DNA from: [Flavobacterium] thermophilum
GTDB taxonomy: Bacteria > Bacillota > Bacilli > Bacillales > Anoxybacillaceae
Reading direction: 5' to 3'
Assembly: GCA_900450595.1 (NCBI GenBank)
Contig: UGGS01000002.1
Span: forward strand, 682,001 to 746,000
DNA: 64,000 nucleotides
Shown in pieces: positions 37,299 through 46,409 of the stretch. The position numbers and the translations under genes are program-made. How positions within the stretch are numbered: the first letter of the stretch is position 1; each line of letters starts with the position of its first letter. The notes beneath the pieces are model-generated. The model worked only from the letters and a program-made list of their open reading frames with translations. It searched no databases and had not been told where the DNA came from.

Positions 37299-38162
37299 TT
37301 ATTGCTTCGTTTTTAATTTTTGCAAAAACTCGATTCGCTGCTGCTTGCGGAAATGTTCTTTCACCATGTAGGCGACACCGAGCTGTTCGTTCGAACGCGT
37401 CACCCAGTCGGCCGCCCGCTTCACCTCAAGCGGCGCGTTGCCCATCGCGACGCCAAGCCCTGCTGCTTCAATCGCCGGCAAATCATCAAGGCCGTCGCCA
37501 ATGACAACCGTTTCTTTCAACGACACGCCGATATGTTGAGCCAGACGGCGCAGCCCGGCGAGCTTCGAGACTCCTTGCGAGACAATTTCCATTTTTCCGT
37601 TTGGCTGCATAATCATATCAATGGACGGAATCGATTTCGTCAATAAAGCGGCCGCTGCATCCCTCTGTTCGTCTGTAGCAAAATAGACATCAATTTTCGG
37701 CACAGCGATCGGTTCGTCGATCAATACATCGCCGAGCGAATCAACAAATTGGGTCGGATAGAAAAATGGATCGCTCGAGGAAAGAACCGTTTGCACGACA
37801 AGGTTTTTCTTCACTTTCTTCCGATTGCCGAGCGAATACCGCTCATGCATGAGGCGGATGTTGCAGTTGAAATTTTCCAAAATTTGCACAATATTAAACG
37901 TCCGCTCCTCAGGGATCACGGCGTCAAACAGCTTGTCATCGAGCGTTCTGGCGATCATCGCTCCCTGAAATGCGATGAGCATCCCGTCAAGCCGCAGCGC
38001 TTTCGCCACTTTGCGGGCGGAAAGCAAATTGCGGCTGGTCATTAACGTCACATAAACCCCTTTTCGCTTCACATAGTCGACCGCCTCCTTCGTCTCGCGC
38101 GGCAGGCGGCCGTTGTTTTTTAAAATCGTTCCGTCAATGTTGAGCGCCAACAGCTTATACAC
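37299..38162 (-). CDS. yhaX: HAD-superfamily (Cof-type) protein YhaX with altered motif I
   Basis: Cof-type haloacid dehalogenase fold, 287 residues from GTG 38162 (GGGGGAGA upstream). Motif III lysine and motif IV VVIGDGLDDLPAIEAAG are present, and the C2 cap is complete. The first motif, normally DxDGT, reads NIDGT at about residues 8-12: the codon for the nucleophile aspartate is AAC. This would be expected to remove ordinary phosphatase activity. Position next to hemZ and yheA is that of yhaX in B. subtilis; my recollection is that this substitution also occurs there, but I cannot check. Function unknown. Confidence 0.88.
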   Translation of the reverse strand: MYKLLALNIDGTILKNNGRLPRETKEAVDYVKRKGVYVTLMTSRNLLSARKVAKALRLDGMLIAFQGAMIARTLDDKLFDAVIPEERTFNIVQILENFNCNIRLMHERYSLGNRKKVKKNLVVQTVLSSSDPFFYPTQFVDSLGDVLIDEPIAVPKIDVYFATDEQRDAAAALLTKSIPSIDMIMQPNGKMEIVSQGVSKLAGLRRLAQHIGVSLKETVVIGDGLDDLPAIEAAGLGVAMGNAPLEVKRAADWVTRSNEQLGVAYMVKEHFRKQQRIEFLQKLKTKQ

Positions 38163-38261
38163 GGCTGTCTCCCCCTTTTGTCCGTCTCAACCTCTCTTGC
38201 CGCCGCCAGCAAGCTGGGGGCGGCTTTGCATTCCTTATCATTTTTATGACTATGACGAAAC

Positions 38262-38295
38262 GGACAAAAAAAGAACACCCGACCGGGTGTTTTTC
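38262..38295 (-). terminator. Terminator of yheA
   Basis: AAACACCCGG and CGGGTGTT pair, followed on the minus strand by CTTTTTTT. Confidence 0.9.
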
Positions 38296-38655
38296 CTATC
38301 TTCCTTCCATGAATGAACGGTGCAACTCCTCAAGCGGCTTCATGGCGATTTGTTGCACTTCCGCGATCGTCATGCTCATTTGCTGCTCGAGCGCCATCAG
38401 ACGGGCCAGTTTCTCATTTTGCTGGGCAAGCGCCATCGCCTTTTGCGCCTGTTCAATTTCATCCGGCAAAATAGCGGCTCCACGCATTTGTTTTTCGTGC
38501 AGCCGAAGCTGAATGTCACGGAAGTTAGCAAATAGCCGATAGGCGGTGTCGTCGTGTCGGACATGATCGTACGCCTGTTTCAGCTGCTGAAACGGCTCGC
38601 TCGCCCGGATCGCCTGTTCAAGCTGTCTTGCGAGCGCATGAAGAGATTCGGACAT
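38296..38655 (-). CDS. yheA: YheA-like protein (YlbF/YmcA family)
   Basis: 119-residue all-helical protein of the YlbF/YmcA/YheA family (117 in B. subtilis). ATG 38655 follows GGGAGG. Heptad-like helices run through LARQLEQAIRASEPFQQLKQAYDHV and IQLRLHEKQMRGAAILPDEIEQAQKAM. YlbF and YmcA belong to a complex that affects RNA processing and development; whether YheA does is unknown. It probably shares a transcript with yheB, 73 bases upstream. Confidence 0.9.
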   Translation of the reverse strand: MSESLHALARQLEQAIRASEPFQQLKQAYDHVRHDDTAYRLFANFRDIQLRLHEKQMRGAAILPDEIEQAQKAMALAQQNEKLARLMALEQQMSMTIAEVQQIAMKPLEELHRSFMEGR

Positions 38656-38728
38656 AAGAAGAAGCCTCCCACTTCAATATCGTTTACGTTCTAGCGTATG
38701 CGCCAGTCGGCGGTCATATGACTCACTG

Positions 38729-39862
38729 CTACAACCATAGGCCGATCATGCCCTGGACGGCGCCGATCATTGCGCCAAGCACAGCGCCTAAATAGGTGAT
38801 CATCTTCAGCTCGCGTCGGGCGATGGCCAAAATGATCGCCTCCAGCCTTCGGAGCGAAAATGATTCGACTTGATCACGAACGACATCTGCCAATCCAAGC
38901 TGCGCCACAACCGACTCCATCTGATCGCCGAGCAGGCGGACAGCAGCGGCAACCGCCTGCGGAACGAACCGGTCGAGTACGTCCTGTTCATATGGCGCAA
39001 GAAGAGCGGCGAGCGGGCGGTGCAGCCAGCCGCTTCCCCGGACGAGGCCGCGGGCTGCGGCCTGCACCGCCTCGCTCATGCGTCTTCGTCCGACCATCTC
39101 CTCCACCGTTGCCAGCGGATAGTCGATCCATTTGTTCCATTCTGTCCAAAGGAGGCGGGCGATCGCCGCCCTTGTGCCGGCATGGCGCAAAAATTTGCCG
39201 ATTTCCGGCTGCACTTTATCCACTAAATTGACATTGCCAAGCAGCATTTGCAGCACGCCCCCGACCATTCCCCGCTCTTGAAAAAAGCGTTGGATCATGC
39301 CGGAAAGCTGTTGTTTTCCTTCTACGCTGCTGAAATACTCGAGCGCCCGGTCGGCCAAGTAGCCGGCCAGCTGCTCGATGCGCGCTTCCATCGTTTCCTT
39401 CAACTCAAGCGGCAGTATATCACGAATCGGCCGCGTGCGCCACGTTTGGCTCCATCGCTCATACGCCTGCGCGGCTTGTCCGGCCGCCAACGCCTCAAGA
39501 CGCTCATCCGGAGAACGAATGCCGAGGCGCTCAAGCAACTGCGCCGGCGTCTCCCGGCGCGCCAGCCACCGTTTCAGCCACTTCCGTCCTTCCTCGACCA
39601 CCCCCGCCATGAAGGCTGAATCGTTGAGCTTGCGCCGGAGCCCTTCCGGCGTCACCAAATGCTCGACAACCGTTTTCCCAAGCTGTTCCGCCAGTTCCCG
39701 CCTCCGTTTTGGAATCAAGCCGGGCGTAAACGGCAGCCGTTTCCCAAACAAGTACATCGGCTCGTGCGGGCGGAATAACATGACAATGGCGATCAAATTC
39801 GTCACCCCGCCGATAAGCGCTCCAACCGCCACCATAAACGACAAATAAATGAACGTCCCCAT
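38729..39862 (-). CDS. yheB: YheB-like membrane protein (DUF445)
   Basis: 377 residues, identical in length to B. subtilis YheB. Membrane helices lie at both ends ([22 protein letters not shown] region and the final [21 protein letters not shown] region), with a long helical domain between. The conserved N-terminal block [28 protein letters not shown] is characteristic of DUF445. The function is unknown. Divergent from the ATP-grasp genes, with 125 bases between the starts. Confidence 0.9.
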   Translation of the reverse strand: MGTFIYLSFMVAVGALIGGVTNLIAIVMLFRPHEPMYLFGKRLPFTPGLIPKRRRELAEQLGKTVVEHLVTPEGLRRKLNDSAFMAGVVEEGRKWLKRWLARRETPAQLLERLGIRSPDERLEALAAGQAAQAYERWSQTWRTRPIRDILPLELKETMEARIEQLAGYLADRALEYFSSVEGKQQLSGMIQRFFQERGMVGGVLQMLLGNVNLVDKVQPEIGKFLRHAGTRAAIARLLWTEWNKWIDYPLATVEEMVGRRRMSEAVQAAARGLVRGSGWLHRPLAALLAPYEQDVLDRFVPQAVAAAVRLLGDQMESVVAQLGLADVVRDQVESFSLRRLEAIILAIARRELKMITYLGAVLGAMIGAVQGMIGLWL

Positions 39863-39987
39863 CGCCTTCCCCTTTCATCCGCGCCGCTGTCACCAAACAG
39901 CGGCTCTCATCATACGATACGATATAAACGTTTGCCTAATTGTTCATTATAGAACTTGCCTGACAAATGCGCAAATGAGGGACTGCG

Positions 39988-41064
39988 ATGAGCAACCAAC
40001 GAACCGTTGCCGTATTGACTGAAATAAAGGAAGACCGGGAACGGGCCTCTTTTGGCTCCATCCACCTTTTTTGCGAGGAATTGGCAAAATATGGAGAAAC
40101 GCACGGCCTTTTTGTTTATGTCACATCGCCGTCACTCTATTTGCAGCACACCGGATATCGGTTAACCGGCAGCGAATGGATCAAGGGGGACGTGCCGCGG
40201 GCGAACGTCGTCTACAACCGCCTTCACTCCCGCAAGTCTGAATATGCGCCTGCCTTTCAGCAGCTGCTCGCCCGGCTTGACGAGGAAGACGGGGCGATGT
40301 TCAACCGCCGCTTTTTGCATAAATGGGAGGTGCACCGTTATTTGGAGCGGCATGAGTACTTGCATCCGTACTTGCCGAAAACGGCGCTGTGGGACGGCCA
40401 AGACTCACTCGAGGCGTTTCTCGCCGCCTTCCCGTCCGTCTTTCTCAAGCCTGTGCACGGAAGCCAAGGGCGGGGGATTTTCCGCATTGAATGCACCGAT
40501 GAAGGAATTTGTCTCCGCCGTTCCACCTCTTCGTCATCGGCGCTATACCGCTCGGTTGCCGCGGCCGTTTCTGCCTTGCAGCCACAAATCCGGACGCCGA
40601 TGATCATCCAGCAAGGCCTTGAACTTCAAACGCTTGACGGCCGCCCTGTCGATTTTCGCCTTCTTTGCCATCGCATCCGCCACAACGATTGGCGCGTCAC
40701 GTCAGCGGTCGCCCGCGCGGCCCCTCCCGAGCAGTTTGTCGCGAACCTTGCCCGCGGCGGAGTACTGATGGCAGTCAATGATGTCTTGCAGAAGTGGTAT
40801 ACGAGAGCGGACGTGTTCCAGCAGAAACAGCTTCTGAAAGAAATCGCACTGGAATCCGCTGCCGTTCTCGCCTCGGAAGCGGAAGGACTGTATGGAGAGT
40901 TTGGCGTCGATCTGGCCATTGACGTCCATGGACGGCCATGGATCATCGAAGTGAATACAAAACCGTCCAAACAGGCGGAAATGACGTTTTCTCAACAAAC
41001 GGTGCGCCCATCCGCGAAAGCCGTGATTGATTATTGCCTGACATTGATGGAAGAAAAGGAGTGA
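39988..41064 (+). CDS. YheC/YheD-like ATP-grasp protein, copy 1
   Basis: 358 residues of the YheC/YheD family, called endospore coat-associated in Bacillus; an ATP-grasp fold, so probably an ATP-dependent ligase. ATG 39988 follows GAGGGA. Recognisable elements: ANVVYNRLHSRKSE, FLHKWEVHRYL, FLKPVHGSQGRGIFRI (ATP-binding lysine and glycine loop), DFRLLCHRI and the metal-binding end EFGVDLAIDVHGRPWIIEVNTKP. First of four related genes in a row on the plus strand. Substrate unknown. Confidence 0.88.
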   Translation: MSNQRTVAVLTEIKEDRERASFGSIHLFCEELAKYGETHGLFVYVTSPSLYLQHTGYRLTGSEWIKGDVPRANVVYNRLHSRKSEYAPAFQQLLARLDEEDGAMFNRRFLHKWEVHRYLERHEYLHPYLPKTALWDGQDSLEAFLAAFPSVFLKPVHGSQGRGIFRIECTDEGICLRRSTSSSSALYRSVAAAVSALQPQIRTPMIIQQGLELQTLDGRPVDFRLLCHRIRHNDWRVTSAVARAAPPEQFVANLARGGVLMAVNDVLQKWYTRADVFQQKQLLKEIALESAAVLASEAEGLYGEFGVDLAIDVHGRPWIIEVNTKPSKQAEMTFSQQTVRPSAKAVIDYCLTLMEEKE

Positions 41065-41070
41065 ACGACA

Positions 41071-42138
41071 TTGATTTCACTCGGTTTTGTCACCCTTGAT
41101 GAGCAACAGGAAAGCGTGTACTGCACCGAGGTAGCCCGCCGCGCCAAGCAGTATGGCATTTCCATATACCGTTTTTCGCCGCTGGCGATCGACCCGCGAA
41201 CGGAAAATGTCCGCGGTGTCGTCTTTGATGACAAAAGTGGGGAATGGACCGATGCCGTCTTTCCCATTCCGCCGTTTTTGTACGACCGTTGCTTTTACGG
41301 CCACGACGACCGTTCCAAAAAAGCGAAACCGATTATGCATTGGCTGAAGCAACGCCCGGATGTCACGTTTTTAGGCTATGGCCTGCCCGGCAAGTGGAGC
41401 GTCTATGAGACGCTTTCCGCCCATCCGCTGTTGTCGGCATATGTGCCGCCGACCGTCCGTCTTGAGCGCGCCGATCACGTGCTTGATCTCCTTCGCCATG
41501 AACAAGCCATCGTCGCCAAACCGGTGCACGGCTCTGGCGGACGCGGCATTTATATTATCCAAAAGAAAGGGAAGACATTGTCCGTTCAAGACGGGCGCGG
41601 CCAAGAGCGGGCCGTGATCACCCGCCGAAACGAACTTGAACAATTCGTCGCTTCCTTGCAGCGCCGGGACGGCTATGCGCTTCAACCGCTTCTCTCCCTC
41701 TCCACCGAGGCAAGAGAACCGTTCGACCTTCGCTTTCTGCTGCAAAAAGATGAAACCGGACGCTGGGTTGAACGGGTGCGGGCTGTGCGCATCGGACGCC
41801 CTGGAACGTGGGTGGCCAATCTCCGTGCTGGTGCAGACATGCGCCCGTTCGCTGACTGGTTCGACCACCTTCCTTCTTCGAAACGCATCTTAGTGCTGGA
41901 CAGCATTGACACGATCATCCGTACGTTGCCGGCTTATATGGACAATGAACTCGGTCCGCTGTTTGAAATCGGTCTGGATCTCGGCGTTGCTGACAACGGA
42001 GCGGTTTGGATTTTGGACGTCAATTCCAAGCCGGGAAGGAAAATCATCAGCCTTCTTCCGCCAGAGCAGCAAAACGATATTTACGAAGCGCCGCTTCGGT
42101 ATTGCCGGTTTTTGGCGAGCGAGGTGGCCAACCGATGA
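41071..42138 (+). CDS. YheC/YheD-like ATP-grasp protein, copy 2
   Basis: 355 residues starting at TTG 41071, eight bases after AAGGAG. Elements in the same order as copy 1: FLYDRCFYG, GKWSVYETL, VAKPVHGSGGRGIYII, DLRFLLQKDE and IGLDLGVADNGAVWILDVNSKPGR. The stop overlaps the start of copy 3 as ATGA. The YNR element has become YDR. Substrate and partner unknown; a sporulation role is by family association only. Confidence 0.87.
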   Translation: MISLGFVTLDEQQESVYCTEVARRAKQYGISIYRFSPLAIDPRTENVRGVVFDDKSGEWTDAVFPIPPFLYDRCFYGHDDRSKKAKPIMHWLKQRPDVTFLGYGLPGKWSVYETLSAHPLLSAYVPPTVRLERADHVLDLLRHEQAIVAKPVHGSGGRGIYIIQKKGKTLSVQDGRGQERAVITRRNELEQFVASLQRRDGYALQPLLSLSTEAREPFDLRFLLQKDETGRWVERVRAVRIGRPGTWVANLRAGADMRPFADWFDHLPSSKRILVLDSIDTIIRTLPAYMDNELGPLFEIGLDLGVADNGAVWILDVNSKPGRKIISLLPPEQQNDIYEAPLRYCRFLASEVANR

Positions 42139-43484
42139 TCTATCCATTGGTCATTGATGACAACGAGTCCAATACAGTTATCCTTCCCTCCTCACTGAAA
42201 GCGGACGGACGAACAGCCGTTGCCTTTGGCAGCTTCCTCGCTCCGTGCACGATCATCTCATCTTCCGGACCGTCCGACAGCATCATCGTCGCCGGCGATG
42301 TCGCCCAGCGTCTGTTGATCCCGTTTGCCGCTAAGGTGCACGTGTTTTTGACTGACGAAGCCGTCCATATCGGACCGCTCGTCGGCGTTTTCACCGCTGG
42401 ATTTACCAAGTCGCCCCATCGTCCGGTCGGAGGGCGCAGTTTTTTCTTCGCCAAACTGTTAGCGCAAGAAAAACAAGTCGGCGGGTTCGCCTTCTTGTTT
42501 GGCCTTCCTCATATCGACTGGGAGCATGGAACGGTCAACGGCTATTTTTACACGGAACGCGGTTGGGAACGGCATACGGTTCCGTTGCCGACGGTGATTT
42601 ACAACCGCCTGCCGAACCGGCGCATTGAAAATGACGACATGTTCCAAACCGTGACGAAAACGCTGCAGACCGCCTATGGCATTCCAGTGTTCAACGGGCG
42701 CTTTTTCAATAAATGGGAGGTGTACCGCCGGCTTGCCGTCCATCGCGACGCACGGCCATATTTGCCGGAAACCTCCGCCTATGTCACGCGGCAGACGATC
42801 GAACAGTTTCTCAACCGGTATACGGGAGCGTATGTGAAACCGGCTGATGGCAGCCTCGGGCGCGGCATTTACCATTTGGTGAAAAAAAAGGATGCATACG
42901 AATGCCGCTTTCGTGACGAACACGGCGAAACGAAAACAACGCTGTTTCCGACCGCCATGGCGCTATGGCATCATTTGCTCGCCCACGCCCCGCTTCATCG
43001 TTACGTCATTCAGCAAGCCGTCCCGCTCATCACCATCAACGGACGGCCGACAGATTTCCGCGTCCATACGAACAAAAATGAAAACGGCCAATGGCAAGTA
43101 AGCGCCGTCGCCGCCAAAATAGCCGGGCGGCAAAGCATTACGACCCATATGAACAGCGGCGGCATGGTCAAAACATTGGAAGAAATTTTTCCAAACACCG
43201 CCAAGCGCGAAACGGTGCTCGCCCGCCTCCGCGACGCCGCCTTGACACTTAGCCGTTGCCTCGATGAAACATCAGACACGTTAATTGGCGAAATCGGTTT
43301 TGATTTTGGGGTAGATGAGCAGGGGAACATTTGGATGTTTGAAGCCAATTCCAAACCGGGGCGCTCCATCTTTAAACACCCGGGCCTCAAGGAGGCTGAT
43401 GAGCGGACGGCGCTGCTGCCGCTTGCCTATGCGGTCCATCTAAGCAAAACGGCCATCATCGATCCAGAGGCGTTTGGACTATGA
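42135..43484 (+). CDS. yheD: YheD-like ATP-grasp protein, copy 3
   Basis: 449 residues from ATG 42135, matching B. subtilis YheD (453). It has an extra N-terminal domain of about 90 residues with VHIGPLVGVFTAGF, then TVIYNRLPNRRIEND, FFNKWEVYRRL, YVKPADGSLGRGIYHL, DFRVHTNKNENGQW, and IGFDFGVDEQGNIWMFEANSKPGRS. Four-base overlaps link it to the genes on both sides, so copies 2-4 are translationally coupled. Best YheD candidate of the four. Confidence 0.88.
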   Translation: MIYPLVIDDNESNTVILPSSLKADGRTAVAFGSFLAPCTIISSSGPSDSIIVAGDVAQRLLIPFAAKVHVFLTDEAVHIGPLVGVFTAGFTKSPHRPVGGRSFFFAKLLAQEKQVGGFAFLFGLPHIDWEHGTVNGYFYTERGWERHTVPLPTVIYNRLPNRRIENDDMFQTVTKTLQTAYGIPVFNGRFFNKWEVYRRLAVHRDARPYLPETSAYVTRQTIEQFLNRYTGAYVKPADGSLGRGIYHLVKKKDAYECRFRDEHGETKTTLFPTAMALWHHLLAHAPLHRYVIQQAVPLITINGRPTDFRVHTNKNENGQWQVSAVAAKIAGRQSITTHMNSGGMVKTLEEIFPNTAKRETVLARLRDAALTLSRCLDETSDTLIGEIGFDFGVDEQGNIWMFEANSKPGRSIFKHPGLKEADERTALLPLAYAVHLSKTAIIDPEAFGL

Positions 43485-44647
43485 TCACGATCGGTTACCG
43501 GCGCGACGCCAATGAATGGGTGAGCAGGCGGCCGGACGGCTTCTATCGGTTCGGCCGCGGCGAGCTTGCCGCCGCCGCCTCCCTCCCCGATCTTACCTTT
43601 GCGGTCAACGAGCAAAACGGGCGGGTCGGGCCGCTTGTCGGCATATTGGTGAGCGAATCATCCATTTCGGCTTTGCTTGGCGGAAGGAAACCATGGGTGG
43701 AGACCGTCATCCGCTCGCTTCATGCCGATGGCGGCATCGCCATCGTCAGCACCGCGGCCGGCATTGGCGAGAACATGGTCTCCGGTTATGTATTCGCCCC
43801 GGCGCTCGAACGGTTTGTCGAATCGTCCACTCCGTTGCCGGACGTCGTCTACAACCGAGTCAAAAGCCGGGAAGAAGAACAGAGCGAGCCGTTTCAAACA
43901 GCAGCCGCCCGGCTTGCCTCCCATGGCATCCCGCTCGTCAACCGCTCTTTTTTCCGCAAATCGGACGTTTGCCGCGCGCTGCAGACGGACCGCCGTCTTT
44001 GGCCTCACCTGCTGCCAACGGCGCCGGTCCGTTCGTTGGCTGATATTCACTCTTGGCTCCATCAATACGGCTGTATTTACTTGAAACGAGACGACGGGGC
44101 AAGGGGGAGCGGATTGCTCCGTCTCACCGCCTCGCCTGGGGCGGGAGCCATATGCGAATCCCCCCGCGGCCAAAAACGGGTAAGGTCGCTCGACGAGCTA
44201 GAGCCGCTTGTCCAATCCCATCGTTATATTGTTCAAGCAGCCGCCTGTACAGACACATGGAACGGGCGCCGTTACGATTTGCGCGTGCTCGCCCACTGGC
44301 AGCGCCATCGCCATACGATCACCGGCGTCGGCGTCCGCCTCGCCGGCCCTCGGTCGTTGACAACCCATGTATTTCACGGCGGAACGATCCTTCCGTATTC
44401 GGAAATTCAAAGCCGCATTGATGAACAGGCGCTCGAGCGCCTCATCGCCTGGAGCGGCGAACGCCTCAACGAGCAGTTCGGCCTTGTCGGCGAATTTTCT
44501 GCCGACATCGGCGTCGGAAAACAGCAGGAGCTTTACATTTATGAAATAAACGCCAAACCGATGGCTTTTGACGAGCCGGATATTGAAGCACGTCGGCTTC
44601 AGCGGCTCAATCGACTGTTTGCCGAACTAGCTCATCTTGCGCCATAG
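43481..44647 (+). CDS. YheC/YheD-like ATP-grasp protein, copy 4
   Basis: 388 residues from ATG 43481 (ATGA overlap with copy 3). Shared elements: GRVGPLVGILVSE, DVVYNRVKSREEEQSEP, FFRKSDVCRAL, YDLRVLAHWQRH and EFSADIGVGKQQELYIYEINAKPMA. The ATP-loop block is changed: YLKRDDGARGSGLLRL in place of KPxxGSxGRGI, and the W of the KW-V element is lost, so activity may differ. B. subtilis YheC (363) is a possible counterpart. The last 41 bases overlap the convergent gene at 44607. Confidence 0.85.
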   Translation: MITIGYRRDANEWVSRRPDGFYRFGRGELAAAASLPDLTFAVNEQNGRVGPLVGILVSESSISALLGGRKPWVETVIRSLHADGGIAIVSTAAGIGENMVSGYVFAPALERFVESSTPLPDVVYNRVKSREEEQSEPFQTAAARLASHGIPLVNRSFFRKSDVCRALQTDRRLWPHLLPTAPVRSLADIHSWLHQYGCIYLKRDDGARGSGLLRLTASPGAGAICESPRGQKRVRSLDELEPLVQSHRYIVQAAACTDTWNGRRYDLRVLAHWQRHRHTITGVGVRLAGPRSLTTHVFHGGTILPYSEIQSRIDEQALERLIAWSGERLNEQFGLVGEFSADIGVGKQQELYIYEINAKPMAFDEPDIEARRLQRLNRLFAELAHLAP

Positions 44648-45008
44648 CAAAAAATTCTTTGCTATAACGAAGCGCCTGCTGCAGCACACCGTCTGCCGCC
44701 TGCCGGACGGCTCCGCTTAAACGCTGACTTACTTGTCGGCACAGCTTCGCTTTTTTCCACTCATCGGCGGTCAGCGCTTGCAGCAACTCGAAGCGGCCAG
44801 CGCTGGCCGCTTCTTGCTGTTTCTTTCTCTCACCCCAGCCTGCACCGGTCATCAAATGGTGAACATACTGCCAAAGTTGACGTTGTCGCTGAACCTCGGC
44901 GAAATACGTTTCCCATGTTTGCCCGTCTTCTTCAAGCGCTGCCAACTGACGAGCTTTTTCTTCAGCCGCAGCGGTCGTTTCCAGCAATTGTTTGATCACA
45001 GCAACCAC
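44607..45008 (-). CDS. Helical protein of unknown function
   Basis: 133 residues from GTG 45008, seven bases after AAGGAGGG. The composition is glutamine-, alanine- and charge-rich and almost entirely helical (TTAAAEEKARQLAALEEDGQTWE and VSQRLSGAVRQAADGVLQQAL), with no membrane segment. I do not recognise the family. The 3' end overlaps ATP-grasp copy 4 by 41 bases in opposite orientation. The strong ribosome site makes it likely to be real. Confidence 0.65.
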   Translation of the reverse strand: MVAVIKQLLETTAAAEEKARQLAALEEDGQTWETYFAEVQRQRQLWQYVHHLMTGAGWGERKKQQEAASAGRFELLQALTADEWKKAKLCRQVSQRLSGAVRQAADGVLQQALRYSKEFFAMAQDELVRQTVD

Positions 45009-45116
45009 CCTATTTCCCTCCTTCTTGCCAGTCCTCTTTCATCCATATGAGCGAAGCGGATAGTCTATGCCTGTTTCGGACAAACTAGGAAAAAACGATG
45101 AGGAAGGAGTGAAACC

Positions 45117-45305
45117 ATGGAGCGGAACGAAGCGGGGCGCCAAGACGCCTTATATGAGGGGCGCGATGAATATTACATGGATATTGACCGCATGATTAAT
45201 GAAGGGATGGCTGGCGGCGTCGTGCACGGCCGCGGCGATGAGGTCAACATCGAAGAAGCGCGCGACCTGGTCAAAGAAGAACCGCCATACGACGCCGGCG
45301 AGTAA
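45117..45305 (+). CDS. Small acidic protein, unknown
   Basis: 62 residues from ATG 45117 (AAGGAGTGAAACC upstream). Very acidic: RDEYYMDIDRMINEGMAGG, then HGRGDEVNIEEARDLVKEEPPYDAGE. No membrane segment or cysteine. It is followed by a strong terminator, so it forms a one-gene unit. I recall similar small proteins in other Bacillaceae but cannot name the family. Confidence 0.75.
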   Translation: MERNEAGRQDALYEGRDEYYMDIDRMINEGMAGGVVHGRGDEVNIEEARDLVKEEPPYDAGE

Positions 45306-45309
45306 ACGG

Positions 45310-45348
45310 AGCCGATTTTCCTGTCCACCAGGAAAATCGGCCTTTCTG
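45310..45348 (+). terminator. Terminator of the 62-residue acidic gene
   Basis: GCCGATTTTCCTG pairs with CAGGAAAATCGGC, followed by CTTTCTGTT. A TATAAT hexamer for the next gene begins directly after it. Confidence 0.82.
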
Positions 45349-45387
45349 TTATAATGAATGAAAAAAGGTAGAAAAGGGGGCGCCGTG

Positions 45388-46278
45388 ATGTTAAAAGAGC
45401 TCGAATCACTTTATAAAGGGGACATTATCATCAACGGTCAACCGGCCGATCCCGAGGCGTACGAATGGTTTTACACCGCCGAGGGCGATGAGGTGGGCAT
45501 CGCCAAAGAGCGGTTGACGGAACGAGAGCGGCAGCTGTTGGCGCTGTTATTGACCCCAGCCAACCGCCGGCGGGAGCCGGAAAGCGAAGAAGAACGGGCG
45601 TGGAAACAATGGATGGCCACCGGCCGCCCCGACGCTCCTGCGATGCTCTCTGCCCCATACTGCCGGTTCATTCATTTTCTCGTCAATCGCCCGATCGCCA
45701 ACAAACAGGAATTTGCCGAAACGATCCACAACCTATTTGCCTCGCGGGTGCTGATCGTTTGGAATGAAGACAAGCGCGGGCTACTGATTGAGGCCAAACA
45801 AAAACGGACGGCCGAGCCGCTCTTGCTGGCCGAAATGGCGGATGCGCTCGCCGCCGATTTTTATGCGACGATGCATTTGCTGATCGGCCCCGTTCGCCCG
45901 GTGAACGGGGAGCTGTACGAGTCGTTCCTTCTCGAGCAGCAATGTTTTGCCGCCGCCCGGCGCTTTTGGCCGAAACAGACGGTGTACGAATGGGAGGACG
46001 TCATTCCGCTTCCACTCCTTGAAAGCGCAGCAGACGACGGCAAGACAGGGCAAATTTTATCGTTTCTCGATGGGCTGGGCGAAGAGGAAGTGCGCGCCAT
46101 GGAAACATTTTTAGAGTGCAATTTAAACGTCTCCATGGCGGCGAAAAAACTATATATGCACCGCAATAGCTTGCAATATCGGATCGACAAATGGGCCGAG
46201 CAAACCGGCATTGACATCAAGCGGTTTAAAGGCGCCGCGGCTGCCTATTTGGCTATTTTGCACCAACGCCGTGCGTAG
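45388..46278 (+). CDS. yxkF: PucR-type regulator, YxkF-like
   Basis: 296 residues from ATG 45388 (AAGGGGG seven bases upstream; GTG 45385 possible). The N-terminal two thirds have no clear ligand domain; the C-terminus is the PucR/CdaR-type helix-turn-helix: AMETFLECNLNVSMAAKKLYMHRNSLQYRIDKWAEQTGIDIK. It immediately precedes msmX, the same pairing as yxkF-msmX in B. subtilis, so it may control that transporter ATPase; no direct evidence for the target is visible. Confidence 0.85.
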   Translation: MLKELESLYKGDIIINGQPADPEAYEWFYTAEGDEVGIAKERLTERERQLLALLLTPANRRREPESEEERAWKQWMATGRPDAPAMLSAPYCRFIHFLVNRPIANKQEFAETIHNLFASRVLIVWNEDKRGLLIEAKQKRTAEPLLLAEMADALAADFYATMHLLIGPVRPVNGELYESFLLEQQCFAAARRFWPKQTVYEWEDVIPLPLLESAADDGKTGQILSFLDGLGEEEVRAMETFLECNLNVSMAAKKLYMHRNSLQYRIDKWAEQTGIDIKRFKGAAAAYLAILHQRRA

Positions 46279-46301
46279 CAGCGGACGCTTCCCCGTCATG
46301 T

Positions 46302-46328
46302 TGCCGAAAACGGGCGGCTTTTTTTGTG
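46302..46328 (+). terminator. Terminator of the PucR-type gene
   Basis: GCCG-AAAACGGG-CGGC followed by seven T. The stem is short; an alternative pairing of CCCGT with ACGGG is possible. Confidence 0.6.
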
Positions 46329-46340
46329 CACCTTGTCCAT

Positions 46341-46369
46341 TTACGAATATTCACATTCATCTATACAAT
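46341..46369 (+). promoter_or_regulatory. Candidate promoter of msmX
   Basis: TTACGA, 17-base spacer, TACAAT. The -35 is weak, the -10 good. Confidence 0.45.
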
Positions 46370-46378
46370 ATGAGTGTG

Positions 46379-46392
46379 AGAAAACGATTTCA
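46379..46392 (+). promoter_or_regulatory. Candidate cre (CcpA) site before msmX
   Basis: AGAAAACGATTTCA fits the cre consensus TGNAANCGNWNNCA at all fixed positions except the first. It lies just downstream of the -10, where CcpA would block initiation or elongation. Confidence 0.5.
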
Positions 46393-46409
46393 ATAAAGGG
46401 GGATTCGTG

